From Kribbella qitaiheensis (GTDB lineage: Bacteria > Actinomycetota > Actinomycetes > Propionibacteriales > Kribbellaceae): a stretch of DNA of 64,000 nt. Under the pieces are notes generated by a model, which searched no databases, had not been told where the DNA came from, and saw nothing but the letters and a program-made list of their open reading frames with translations. Both the position numbers and the translations under genes were made by a program. Positions 1-8,170 of the stretch are shown one piece after another (within the stretch, counting starts at the first letter, position 1; every line of letters starts with the position of its first letter). Where the stretch lies: NCBI RefSeq assembly GCF_014217565.1, contig NZ_CP043661.1, forward strand, positions 5,084,001-5,148,000. Reading direction: 5' to 3'.

Positions 1-1312
1 CGGGGTCTCGGTAGGAGTCGCCGGTGATCCCTGCGGCCAGCGGGATCGCGGCGACTGCCATCAGTTGGGCTGACCGAGCTACCGCGTTGTTCACGCCGGA
101 AGCGATGCCGGCGTGATGGTCCTCGACCGACGACAACACGGTCGCGGTCAACGGTGCGACCGTGCACACCAATCCGAGCCCCAGTACGACGACCGCCGGC
201 AGTACGTCGGTGAAGTACCCCGACCCGGGCCCGATCCGCCGCATCAGCAGGAATCCACCCGCCATCAGCACCGGGCCGATCGTCATGGGCAGCCGAGCGC
301 CGATCCGCTCGGACAGGCTGCCCGCGTACCCCGACAAGCTCAGCATCAGCAAAGTCATCGGCAACAACGAGGCGCCGGCTCGCAAGGCGTCGTACCCGAG
401 GACCGTCTGCAGGTAGACCACTACCAGGAAAGTCGCCGTCCCCAACGCCCCGTAGACGACGACCGTCACCAGATTCGCGCCGGTGAAGCGGAGGTTCTTG
501 AAGATGCCCGGTGGCAGCATCGGGTGCGAGCTGCGCCGTTCGACCTCGACGAACACCGCGAGACCGGCGACACCGATCACCAGACTGGCCAGTACTGCGG
601 GGTCGCCGAACCCGCGATCCCCGGCGCTGATCAGACCGAGCGTCACCCCGGCCAGCCCGATGGTCGCGAGCAGAGCGCCACTGATGTCGAGCTTCCCGGT
701 GGAGTCTTCGTCACGAGTGTCCGGGACGTGCCGCATCGCGACCAGGACGGTGGCCAGCGCGAGCGGCAGGTTGATCAGGAAGATCAGCCGCCAGGAGCCG
801 TGGTCCACCAGCGTGCCGCCGACGAACGGTCCGATCGCGGCCGCGACGGAGGTAAGGCCGGACCAGGCTCCGACCGCCTTGCCGCGGTCCGAGTGACGGA
901 AGCTGGTCTGCAGGATCGCCAGACTGCCAGGAGTGAGCAGCGCGCCGCCGATACCTTGCAGTACCCGGCCGCCGATCATCACCTCGAGCGTCGGCGCCAG
1001 CGCGCAGACAGCAGAGGCAAGAGCGAACCAGATCACCCCGACGACGAAGAGCCGGCGGCGGCCGAGGCGGTCGCCGAGCGAGCCGCTGAGCAGGATCAGC
1101 GAGGCCAGCATCAGCATGTAGCCGTTCACGATCCACTGCAGCCCGGCGATCCCCGCATCGAGGTCGTCGCCCATCGCCGGCAGGGCGACGTTCACCACCG
1201 TGCCGTCCAGGAAGGCCATCCCGGATCCGAGCGCTGTGGCCGCCAGCACCCACCTGGCCCGAGCCGTACCGAAAGCGATCCGATCCGTTTCCTCAGGCTG
1301 TGCATCCACCAT
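1..1312 (-). CDS. MFS drug-efflux transporter, DHA2 (EmrB/QacA) family, 3' end cut by window
   Basis: An integral-membrane proton-coupled exporter of the 14-helix DHA2 group, probably moving hydrophobic drugs or metabolites out of the cell. The reading frame is open from 1312 to the window edge (about 437 residues; the family is usually 460-530). The N-terminus carries the helix-1 motif FLDGTVVNVALP, then LQWIVNGYML and the motif-A-like loop GSLGDRLGRRRLF. The last visible part, HHAGIASGVNNAVARSAQL, is typical near helix 13 of this family. The ATG at 1312 is chosen; a GTG two codons upstream is possible. It starts 16 bases after the lipoprotein gene stops, so the two are probably cotranscribed. 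The substrate cannot be read from sequence. Confidence 0.9.
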   Translation of the reverse strand, partial: MVDAQPEETDRIAFGTARARWVLAATALGSGMAFLDGTVVNVALPAMGDDLDAGIAGLQWIVNGYMLMLASLILLSGSLGDRLGRRRLFVVGVIWFALASAVCALAPTLEVMIGGRVLQGIGGALLTPGSLAILQTSFRHSDRGKAVGAWSGLTSVAAAIGPFVGGTLVDHGSWRLIFLINLPLALATVLVAMRHVPDTRDEDSTGKLDISGALLATIGLAGVTLGLISAGDRGFGDPAVLASLVIGVAGLAVFVEVERRSSHPMLPPGIFKNLRFTGANLVTVVVYGALGTATFLVVVYLQTVLGYDALRAGASLLPMTLLMLSLSGYAGSLSERIGARLPMTIGPVLMAGGFLLMRRIGPGSGYFTDVLPAVVVLGLGLVCTVAPLTATVLSSVEDHHAGIASGVNNAVARSAQLMAVAAIPLAAGITGDSYRDP

Positions 1313-1328
1313 CTGCACAGAGTAGGCG

Positions 1329-2039
1329 TCACGGCTGCAGCGGTAGATCCAATTGCAGTACTGCGAGGGCCTGGCCGGCGGGGATGCCCGGCTGGACCGT
1401 CATGCCGGGCGGCTCGCCGACGGCGCAGCGCGTCTCGGCCAGCATCGGGCAGGTCGCGTTCTGCAGGCCGCCGCCGGACACGATCAGGTCGGTCGGCAAG
1501 GTGCTGTCGACGTCGGCCGTGAGCGGTTTGATCGCGGCCGAAGCGCGTCCCGTGCTCGACGGGACCCGCCGAACCACCGACCCGCTGAGGCGGTACGTCA
1601 GCTTGAACTTGGTTGGCGACGTGATCATCGGCAGCTCCTGGGAGCCGCTCACCATGGCCTGATTCACCGGAACGGGGTCGCCGTCCGCCAGCACCGTCAG
1701 ACTGCTCACCTGCGGCTTGGTCGGCATCATCATCCCCGGCAGTTCCTCACCGGAGTCAGGCAGCCGCAGCGGCAAGGTGGCGACAGCACTGCGCACGACC
1801 ACGTCTTCAGTGATGTCGAAGCTTCCGTCACCCCTCGGTACTGCGGCCAGCCGGATCCCCGGTGCCGTCAGCCCCGGCCCCTCGGGGGTCGGTGGTGCCT
1901 GGACCGACGCGGAACCGCCGCCGTTGGCCAGCGGTCCGGGACTCGGCGCGGTCGGCGCGCTGTTCTCGGCTGAGCATGCGGCGGTAGCGCTGAGCCCCAG
2001 TGCCAGCGCTACCAGTGCAAGTCCTTTGAGCATGGACAT
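1329..2039 (-). CDS. Putative secreted lipoprotein, unknown function
   Basis: About 236 residues starting MSMLKGLALVALALG, a clean signal peptide ending in ATAAC, which resembles a lipobox with the lipidated Cys near residue 22. A Ser/Pro/Ala-rich linker follows (residues 25-60), then a beta-rich domain of no family I recognise, with paired cysteines in the C-terminal part (NATCPMLAETRCAV) that could form a disulfide. Upstream in-frame codons exist to 2126 but would put 29 non-signal residues before the hydrophobic core, so 2039 is preferred. It lies directly upstream of the MFS gene and could be an accessory of that exporter, but this is inference from position only. Confidence 0.7.
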   Translation of the reverse strand: MSMLKGLALVALALGLSATAACSAENSAPTAPSPGPLANGGGSASVQAPPTPEGPGLTAPGIRLAAVPRGDGSFDITEDVVVRSAVATLPLRLPDSGEELPGMMMPTKPQVSSLTVLADGDPVPVNQAMVSGSQELPMITSPTKFKLTYRLSGSVVRRVPSSTGRASAAIKPLTADVDSTLPTDLIVSGGGLQNATCPMLAETRCAVGEPPGMTVQPGIPAGQALAVLQLDLPLQP

Positions 2040-2225
2040 CGGACATCGCCCCCCAAAGACCCGGCCACTACCTCTGGTGGCCGGATCGACTTCCGCATAC
2101 GATACGCCGGAATTGGAGCATGCCAATATTTCGGAATGTCATTTCTGAGGGGGTATGAAATGCGGGAACGGAGCGTATTCGGATCATTCCGGAGGGTCGC
2201 CGAAACGTCATCGAATATCAAGGCG

Positions 2226-3071
2226 ATGATTTCGAGAAGCCGAGGTCCGCATTATCGTAGGGTAATTTCGCTGGCGCTCGCGGTGATGATCGCCGCTGCG
2301 ACGGCGTTGCTCGCCGTACCGGCTGATGCGGCCGGCAAGGGAGTGCTGCACGTCATCCAGGGGCTGCCGGGCCGGTCGCTCGACATCTCGGTCGACGGTA
2401 GGACGGTGGCTCGCGGGGTGAAGGCGGCCGAGATTGTCGGTCCGCTGGATGTGGCTGCCGGACAGCGGAAAGTGACCGCGCGCGAAGGCGGCAAGGTGGT
2501 GATCGAGCGGGTCGTCACGGTAGGTGCTGACAGCAACCTCGATGTGGTCGTCCACCGGCCGGCCGCGCCGACGGCGGCACCGGTCATCACCACCTATGCG
2601 AACAAGCTGACCGGTATCCCGAAGGACAAAGCCGCGCTCCGGGTCGCGCATACGGCCGCGGTCGGACCGGCCGACATCCGGGTCAACGGCAAGGTCCTGT
2701 TCGCGAATGTGGCGAACGGGGAATCACTCGACGTAGTCGTACCGGCCGGTACCTATTCGGTCGAAATCGTGCCCGCCGGCGCGACCTCACCGGTCATTCT
2801 CGGGCCGCTGGCTTTACCAGTCAAAGCGGGCTATCTGACCCGGGTGTTCGCGATCGGTGAGCCGAACTCGAAGACGATGAACGTCACGGTGACGTCGCTG
2901 CGGCTGCCCAGCGCCGGGTCGGACCGGCCGAACCTGGTGAACACGGGGACCGGTGGCCAGGCCGCCGGGCTGGTGAACGGCGAGCAGTCGCCGGTGGCAC
3001 CGATCGCACTGGTCGCCCTGCTGCTGGTGGGCGCGTCGTTGCTGACCATACGGAAGGTTGTGCGTCGCTGA
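2226..3071 (+). CDS. DUF4397 surface protein, probable sortase substrate
   Basis: A secreted, membrane-anchored protein of about 281 residues. From the ATG at 2226 there is a textbook signal peptide with a hydrophobic core ending LLAVPADA; earlier in-frame ATGs (2136, 2160) would add a long, AT-rich and unlikely leader, although 2160 has a good ribosome site (GAGGGGG). Two DUF4397-type beta repeats follow (GVLHVIQGLPG and ALRVAHTAAVGPADIRVNG), a fold found in actinobacterial surface proteins. The C-terminus has NLVNTGTGGQ, a spacer, then a transmembrane helix and the basic tail IRKVVRR, the layout of a sortase sorting signal with LVNTG in place of LPXTG. The next gene is a class F sortase, which supports an enzyme-substrate pair. 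Confidence 0.8.
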   Translation: MISRSRGPHYRRVISLALAVMIAAATALLAVPADAAGKGVLHVIQGLPGRSLDISVDGRTVARGVKAAEIVGPLDVAAGQRKVTAREGGKVVIERVVTVGADSNLDVVVHRPAAPTAAPVITTYANKLTGIPKDKAALRVAHTAAVGPADIRVNGKVLFANVANGESLDVVVPAGTYSVEIVPAGATSPVILGPLALPVKAGYLTRVFAIGEPNSKTMNVTVTSLRLPSAGSDRPNLVNTGTGGQAAGLVNGEQSPVAPIALVALLLVGASLLTIRKVVRR

Positions 3072-3700
3072 GGGGCATCCTGCTCGGACTGCTGTTGGCC
3101 TGTCTGGCCCTGGAGGGGTGTGCCGCACAGGTCGACCAAGCAGTTCCGACTCCTGGCGAGGCCGGCGGCGTACCGGCTGGTGAACAGTCGGCGCCGCCGT
3201 CGGGGGTGCCCGGAAGGGTCGGCACGCCGGCCGCGAGCCAGCGGATCCGGTTCGTGCCGACCGAGGTGGTGCTGCCCGGCGGTCACCGCGCGAAGGTGCA
3301 ACCGGCCAGCACGGTGAGCGGCAAGCTAGTGGTGCCTGAGCATGTCCAGCGGGTCGGCTGGTGGGACGGCGGCGCCGAGGCGGGCGATCCGTTCGGGTCT
3401 GTGGTGCTGGCCGGCCATGTCGACTCGGCCACGGAAGGTATCGGCTTTTTCGTCCGGTTGAAGCAGGTCAAACCCGGCGAAGTGGTGGTGCTGCAGGGCT
3501 CGGGACACACCGCGCGGTACCGGATTTCGTCGGTGATGTCAGTTCCCAAGAATGCACTCGCGACGACCAGCGGCGCATTCAATCAAACGGGTGATCACCG
3601 ATTGATATTGATTACCTGCACCGGTTCTTATGACCGGAGCAAAGGCGGCTATAAGGAGAACCTCGTGGTCACGGCGGCCACTGTCGGGCTGGCCAGGTAG
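3068..3700 (+). CDS. Class F sortase, lipoprotein form, probable CTG start
   Basis: A transpeptidase that would cleave a sorting motif and attach the protein to the cell wall. The catalytic set is visible: His in GHVDS (near residue 117), Cys in ITCTG (near 184) and a following Arg in YDRSKG. Class F enzymes are small and common in actinobacteria. The only standard start codon is TTG at 3095, which would leave just MACLALEGC before the lipobox. Starting at CTG 3068 gives MRGILLGLLLACLALEGC, a complete lipoprotein signal, overlaps the upstream stop as CTGA, and has GGAAGG 10 bases before it. I therefore infer a CTG start with translational coupling. A short CCCCC-ggt-GGGGG hairpin (3712-3724) follows the gene. 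Confidence 0.82.
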   Translation: MRGILLGLLLACLALEGCAAQVDQAVPTPGEAGGVPAGEQSAPPSGVPGRVGTPAASQRIRFVPTEVVLPGGHRAKVQPASTVSGKLVVPEHVQRVGWWDGGAEAGDPFGSVVLAGHVDSATEGIGFFVRLKQVKPGEVVVLQGSGHTARYRISSVMSVPKNALATTSGAFNQTGDHRLILITCTGSYDRSKGGYKENLVVTAATVGLAR

Positions 3701-3771
3701 ATCTTGTCCTACCCCCGGTGGGGGACTTTGCTCCCTGGTGAGCGGGCGGCGGGCGGTCGAGGGTTGCGGGT

Positions 3772-5151
3772 ATGGACTCACAGACGTTCCGACCTGCCCG
3801 CCGGCTCCTGATCGGCGTCGGTCTCGCTGCCGGACTTGTCGCCGCTCCGCTCTCCGCGCCGCTGGCCGCGACGGCGGCAATCACGATCGATGGTGTGTGG
3901 CAGACCGAGGGCTACGGCCTGATCCTTGCCGTCGACAATGGCAAGGCACAGCTCTACCCGACCACCAGCATCAGCTGTACGACGCCCACCGCCTACGAGC
4001 AGGACGGCAACCGGTTCACCGCCGAAGGGGAGCAGGCCTTCACCGTCAAGGTGACCCGTGATCGAGGCCTCCTGCATGTCGAGGGCGATGTCGGCGACAA
4101 ACACCTTCGCCGGTTGGCCAAACTCCCCTCCACCTGTACTGCGCCGGCTCCGACCGGACCCCTCGCGGTATTCGACCAGTTCTGGACCGACTATGCCGAG
4201 AACTACCCGTTCTTCCGGGCCAAGGGGATCGACTGGCGCGCGGTACGGACGAAGTACCGGCCGCAGGTCAAGCCCGGGATGCCGGACGACGCGCTGTTCG
4301 AGCTGCTCGCCTCGATGATCCGGCCGCTGGGGGACGCGCACACCGCGATCCGGAGCCCGGACGAGAAGTTCGAGTACGGCGGCGTACGGCCCGGGACGAC
4401 CTTCCCGAGTGAGGAGCTCGAAGCGAAGCTGCGGCCGTACATCGAGAGCACCGCGCTCAAGGGCAGCACCTACACGTCGTACGCGAATGACCGGATCGGG
4501 TACGCCGACCTGCCGGGACGGATCGGCTACCTGCGGGTGATCGCGTTCCTCGGCTACGGCAACATCCCTGACTACAACGCCGAGCGCAAGACCTTGAACC
4601 AGGCCCTCGACCAGGCGCTGGCCGGCGCCGCGAACCTCCGTGGGCTGATCCTCGACCTGCGGATCAACGGCGGTGGATCCGACCAGCTCGCACTGGATGT
4701 CGCGGCGCGGCTGACGGACAAGCCGTTCTTCGCCTACTTCAAGCGAGCCCGGAACGACCCGCGGGACGCGTCGTCCTTCACCACGCCGCAGCCGCTCTTC
4801 GTACAGCCGGGCCAAGGACCCCGGTACGCCGGTCCGATGGTGATCCTCACCGGCGGTTCGCAGATGAGCGCGGGCGAGACCTTCACCCAGGCGATGATGA
4901 ACCGCTCGCCGCGACCGGTCCGGGTCGGGCAGAACACCCAGGGCGTCTTCTCCGACACCCTTCAGCGCACCCTGCCGAACGGCTGGGACTACATCCTCCC
5001 GAACGAGGAGTTCCGCACCCTGGACTGGAAGGCCTTCGACGGCCCCGGCATCCCGCCGGACGTCCGCAGGCCGGTCTTCACCCCGGCGGAGTTCGCCGCC
5101 GGTCGCGACAGTGCCTTCGCCACCGCTCTCGCCCTCCTCAAACGAAAATAG
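3772..5151 (+). CDS. Secreted S41 family (C-terminal-processing-like) serine peptidase
   Basis: 459 residues with an N-terminal signal sequence (residues 1 to about 35, ending in an Ala-rich cleavage region). The middle part up to about residue 120 is a small beta domain, followed by an S41 helical segment (FDQFWTDYAENYPFF) and the S41 catalytic core: RIGYLRVIAFLGYG, LRGLILDLRINGGGS and VILTGGSQMSAGE. The nucleophile is expected to be Ser366 in SQMSAGE. I see no PDZ domain, so this is the short secreted type resembling interphotoreceptor-retinoid-binding/tricorn-like S41 members. The start at 3772 is the first ATG giving the signal peptide. It is followed by an 11-bp hairpin that probably ends its transcript. 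Confidence 0.88.
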   Translation: MDSQTFRPARRLLIGVGLAAGLVAAPLSAPLAATAAITIDGVWQTEGYGLILAVDNGKAQLYPTTSISCTTPTAYEQDGNRFTAEGEQAFTVKVTRDRGLLHVEGDVGDKHLRRLAKLPSTCTAPAPTGPLAVFDQFWTDYAENYPFFRAKGIDWRAVRTKYRPQVKPGMPDDALFELLASMIRPLGDAHTAIRSPDEKFEYGGVRPGTTFPSEELEAKLRPYIESTALKGSTYTSYANDRIGYADLPGRIGYLRVIAFLGYGNIPDYNAERKTLNQALDQALAGAANLRGLILDLRINGGGSDQLALDVAARLTDKPFFAYFKRARNDPRDASSFTTPQPLFVQPGQGPRYAGPMVILTGGSQMSAGETFTQAMMNRSPRPVRVGQNTQGVFSDTLQRTLPNGWDYILPNEEFRTLDWKAFDGPGIPPDVRRPVFTPAEFAAGRDSAFATALALLKRK

Positions 5152-5155
5152 CCCT

Positions 5156-5201
5156 TGCGTCCGAAGAGGCGAGGGTCTTGCCCCACACCCCTTCGGACGC
5201 A
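5156..5201 (+). terminator. Hairpin after the S41 peptidase gene
   Basis: A perfect 11-bp inverted repeat, TGCGTCCGAAG (5156-5166) and CTTCGGACGCA (5191-5201), with a 24-base loop, begins 4 bases after the S41 stop codon. There is no T tract, as is usual for high-GC actinobacteria, so termination is likely but not certain. Confidence 0.5.
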
Positions 5202-5238
5202 GTTCAGCTTGGGGAGGTCAGGACGCTAGGGTCTGGGG

Positions 5239-5859
5239 ATGGCCAGGTATTTCGATGTTCATCCGGAGAATCCGCAGAAGCGCGCGATCGGTCAGGTGGT
5301 CGAGCTGGTCCGCGGCGGCGGCCTGATCGCCTACCCGACCGACTCCTGTTTCGCGCTCGGCTGCGCGCTGGGGAACAAGGACGGCATCGACCGGATCAAG
5401 AGCATCCGGCAGCTCGACGATCGGCACCACTTCACGCTGGTCTGCCAGGACTTCGCCCAGCTCGGGCAGTTCGTGCACATCAGCAACGCGGTGTTCCGCT
5501 CGATCAAGGCGGCGACCCCGGGCAGCTACACGTTCATCCTGCCGGCCACCAAAGAAGTCCCGCGCCGGCTGCTGCATCCGAAGAAGAAGACGGTCGGTGT
5601 CCGGATCCCCGACCACGTCGTCACCCAGGCCCTGGTCGGGGAGCTCGGCGAGCCGCTGCTGTCGACCACGCTGCTGCTCCCCGACCAGGAGGAGCCGATG
5701 ACCCAGGGCTGGGAGATCAAGGAACTGCTCGATCACCAGGTGGACGCGGTCGTCGACTCGGGCGACTGCGGCACCGAGCCCACCACCGTCATCGACTTCT
5801 CCGAAGACGTCCCGGAGGTCGTCCGGGTCGGCGCGGGAGATCCGTCGCCGTTCGAGTGA
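5239..5859 (+). CDS. YciO-type Sua5/YrdC family protein (L-threonylcarbamoyladenylate synthase-like)
   Basis: 206 residues matching the YrdC/Sua5 fold, whose characterised members make threonylcarbamoyl-AMP for t6A modification of tRNAs reading ANN codons. Visible family features are LIAYPTDSCFALGCALGN, the substrate-pocket segment IKSIRQLDDRHHFTLVC and KTVGVRIPDH. The HHFTL form in place of the KxR...SxN set points to the YciO branch, whose role in t6A is weaker or different, so I do not call it tsaC. The start is ATG 5239, with TAGGGT as a -10 box six bases upstream, so the transcript is probably leaderless. Confidence 0.85.
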   Translation: MARYFDVHPENPQKRAIGQVVELVRGGGLIAYPTDSCFALGCALGNKDGIDRIKSIRQLDDRHHFTLVCQDFAQLGQFVHISNAVFRSIKAATPGSYTFILPATKEVPRRLLHPKKKTVGVRIPDHVVTQALVGELGEPLLSTTLLLPDQEEPMTQGWEIKELLDHQVDAVVDSGDCGTEPTTVIDFSEDVPEVVRVGAGDPSPFE

Positions 5860-5966
5860 GGCCCGGCGAGGGCTGAGTACTTGCGGCGGGGAAAATTCTG
5901 CCGGAAAGTGGCGCCGAGAGGAAAACTACTCACGGAACCACTCACCGCCCCGAATGGAGCCCCACC

Positions 5967-6956
5967 GTGCCCTCCTTGAAACGACGACCCTCCCTGAAAC
6001 GACTCGGCCCCGCCCTGGCGGCGGTGGTCCTGCTGGTCGGCGGGATACCGGCCACCGCGCAGGCCTACGCCAACGCGTTCTTCCCGACGCAGAGCAGCGG
6101 CAACCGCGGTGCCGACGTACTGGCAATTCAGTACCTGCTCCAGCAGAGCGGCCAGACGAACCCCGCCGACGGCGTCTTCGGTGCCTCGACCGTGACCGCT
6201 GCCAAGGCGTTCCAGGCCGCCAAGGGCCTCGCCTCCGACGGCATCGTCGGCCCGGCCACCTGGGGCGCTCTCGTCCCGACCATCCGCTCCGGCGACAGTG
6301 GTGCCGCCGTGAAGGCGCTCCAGGTCGAGCTGAATGCCAAGCGTCGTCTCAGCCTGCCCGTCGACGGCGTCTTCAGTACTGCGGTGCGCGACGCCGTCGT
6401 CTCGTTCCAGTCGCACGCGGGCATCGGCGCGGACGGGATCGTCGGGCCGATCAGCTGGCGCAACCTCGCCTGGCACTACGACTACCCGGACTTCACCGCC
6501 AACCTCTGCGACCAGGACCCCGACGGCAACGGCACCGCCGCGAACTGGGCCGCCGCGGCCGCCGTGGCGCAACTGGAGGCGGCGACCCGCTCCTTCGCGA
6601 GCACGAACCAGGGCAAGGTCGGGTACGGCGACGCCGGGTTCGAGCACGGCGGCGACATCCCTGGCCATGCCAGCCATGACAACGGCATGGACATCGACAT
6701 CTGGCCGATCCGCACCGACAACGCCCAATGCACCGCGGGTCGAATCACCTGGGAGTCGTCGACCTACGACCGGGCCGCGACCCGCCAACTGGTCCAGGCC
6801 GTCCGGGCAGCGGCTCCCGGCCACGTCAAGTTCATCTGGTTCAACGACCCGACCCTGATCAACGAGGGCCTGACTGCCAATTGGCCCGCGCACGACAACC
6901 ACCTGCACGTCCGGTACTGCGAGAAGGTCCACCCCATTTCGACGTACGTGTGCTGA
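5967..6956 (+). CDS. Secreted murein endopeptidase: two peptidoglycan-binding domains plus MepA-like (M74) domain
   Basis: 329 residues. Signal peptide at 1 to about 34, then two PG_binding_1 repeats (about 47-100 and 108-166, each with the FQ...GL..DGIVGP.TW pattern), then a metal-dependent peptidase domain. The catalytic block GHASHDNGMDIDIW (His234, His237, Asp244) and the late block AHDNHLHVR (His309, His312, His314) match the LAS-type penicillin-insensitive murein endopeptidase MepA, which cuts D-Ala-meso-DAP cross-links. Several cysteines (QC, YC, VC) suggest extracellular disulfides. The protein should act outside the membrane on the cell wall. The short gap to the nitroreductase gene (12 bases) suggests cotranscription, probably without a shared function. 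Confidence 0.87.
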   Translation: MPSLKRRPSLKRLGPALAAVVLLVGGIPATAQAYANAFFPTQSSGNRGADVLAIQYLLQQSGQTNPADGVFGASTVTAAKAFQAAKGLASDGIVGPATWGALVPTIRSGDSGAAVKALQVELNAKRRLSLPVDGVFSTAVRDAVVSFQSHAGIGADGIVGPISWRNLAWHYDYPDFTANLCDQDPDGNGTAANWAAAAAVAQLEAATRSFASTNQGKVGYGDAGFEHGGDIPGHASHDNGMDIDIWPIRTDNAQCTAGRITWESSTYDRAATRQLVQAVRAAAPGHVKFIWFNDPTLINEGLTANWPAHDNHLHVRYCEKVHPISTYVC

Positions 6957-6968
6957 CAAACTGAGCAG

Positions 6969-7613
6969 GTGACCACACTCGACCTGACCCCAGACGAACT
7001 GCTTACCACCACCCGGACCGTCCGCAAGCGGCTGGACCTGGACCGGCCGGTGCCAATGGAGCTCATCAAGGAGTGCATCGAGATCGCGCTCCAGGCTCCG
7101 TCCGGCAGCAACCGGCAGACCTGGCACTGGCTGGTGATCACGGACCCGGAGAAGCGGGCCGCGATCGGTGAGTACTACCGCCGGTCGGTCGCCGCGTACC
7201 TGGAGTCCTCGGGCGCGGCAGGACGGCTGTACGCCGATGATCCCGAGCGGGCGCCGGTGCAGCAGCGGGTCGGGTCGAGTGTGGCGTACCTGGGTGAGCG
7301 GATGGGGCAGGTGCCGGTCCTGCTGATCCCTTGCCTGCAAGCGAAGTCGCTGGGCGCGGGCAACCAGGCCGGCCTGTGGGGCTCGATCCTGCCCGCCGCC
7401 TGGAACTACTGCCTCGCCGCTCGTGCGCGCGGCCTGGGTACGGCGTGGACGACGCTGCACATGACCTACGAGCAGGAGATCTCCGAGTTGCTCGGGCTGC
7501 CGGAGGACATCCGCCAGTCAGTCCTGCTCCCCACCGCCTACTACACCGGCGACACCTTCAAGCCGGCTCCGCGTCAGCCGCTCGACGACATCCTGCACGT
7601 CGACACCTGGTAA
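6969..7613 (+). CDS. Nitroreductase family FMN oxidoreductase
   Basis: 214 residues beginning at GTG 6969. The N-terminal FMN-binding signature TVRKRLDLDRPVP...IEIALQAPSGSNRQTWHWLVI is typical of NAD(P)H-dependent nitroreductases that act on nitroaromatics, quinones or flavins. The later ALGTAWTT-like segment (ARGLGTAWTTLH) contributes to the FMN pocket. Cytoplasmic, probably a homodimer. Substrate not predictable. It lies 12 bases after the endopeptidase gene. Confidence 0.85.
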   Translation: MTTLDLTPDELLTTTRTVRKRLDLDRPVPMELIKECIEIALQAPSGSNRQTWHWLVITDPEKRAAIGEYYRRSVAAYLESSGAAGRLYADDPERAPVQQRVGSSVAYLGERMGQVPVLLIPCLQAKSLGAGNQAGLWGSILPAAWNYCLAARARGLGTAWTTLHMTYEQEISELLGLPEDIRQSVLLPTAYYTGDTFKPAPRQPLDDILHVDTW

Positions 7614-7657
7614 CCCACCCGAACCGACGCTCGGGCGATACGCGCGACCTTGCCTAA

Positions 7658-7954
7658 CAGGCTAAAGCGCTGCGCCGGCTGGTCGTCGAGGCGCTGGCTG
7701 TGGCGGAGCCGCCCGGCGCCGGTCTGGTACGGCTGCTCGACTGGGAGACCGGCGACCTCGCTACCGCGCTGGTGTTGTCGGCCGCCAGGTTGCTGGAGCG
7801 CGAAGACCTGACCCGGTTGCGCGAGTGCCAGGACGACGACTGCGGCTGGCTGTTCCTGGACCAGAGCAAGAACAAGTCGCGACGCTGGTGCAGTTCCGGG
7901 GACTGCGGTAACCGGGCCAGGGCGAAGCGGCACTACGAACGGACCCATTCATGA
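7658..7954 (+). pseudogene. Truncated CGNR zinc-finger (ABATE family) regulator
   Basis: The reading frame after the stop at 7655 encodes only the C-terminal half of a CGNR regulator. The diagnostic zinc knuckle is intact: CQDDDCGWLFLDQSKNKSRRWC followed by CGNRARAKRHYERT. Intact members, such as the genes at 53133 and 59816 here, have about 190 residues, and the first half (ABATE domain) is missing. The inverted repeat GCCT-aac-AGGC (7652-7662) sits right at the truncation point. A GTG at 7700 could still start a 84-residue zinc-knuckle peptide, so a functional remnant cannot be excluded. Confidence 0.6.
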
Positions 7955-8170
7955 GCCTTGTCGCGAAGACATAACGCCTTTCGTCGACGAGTCCTGCTCG
8001 CGGGGTTGATCGTCACCCAGCTCGGTGGTCCGGGCTGGCATGAAGTGGACTGGACGAAGCTGGCCGGAGTGGGCGCGGCCGGCGGGTTGTGCCTGGCCAA
8101 GGTCCCGATGCTGGTGGCTGTCGCGGACGGGATCGTCGTGACAGCGCTGCTGCGGCTCAGCTTTCGGTAG
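7955..8170 (+). pseudogene. Possible AzlD-type branched-chain amino acid exporter remnant
   Basis: A 70-codon frame starting TTG 7958 contains two hydrophobic segments (LLAGLIVTQL and LAKVPMLVAVADGIVVTALLRL) spaced as in the C-terminal half of AzlD-like small permeases. The N-terminal helices are missing and the segment overlaps the stop of the CGNR remnant. With that remnant it suggests a deleted regulator/permease pair. It ends tail to tail, 14 bases inside the LigD-PE gene end. The family call is tentative. Confidence 0.3.

Noticed and set aside
5860..5966. A c-di-AMP (ydaO) riboswitch before the murein endopeptidase gene
   Set aside because: Such riboswitches precede many actinobacterial wall hydrolases, but the conserved core sequences are not visible here and the leader is short.
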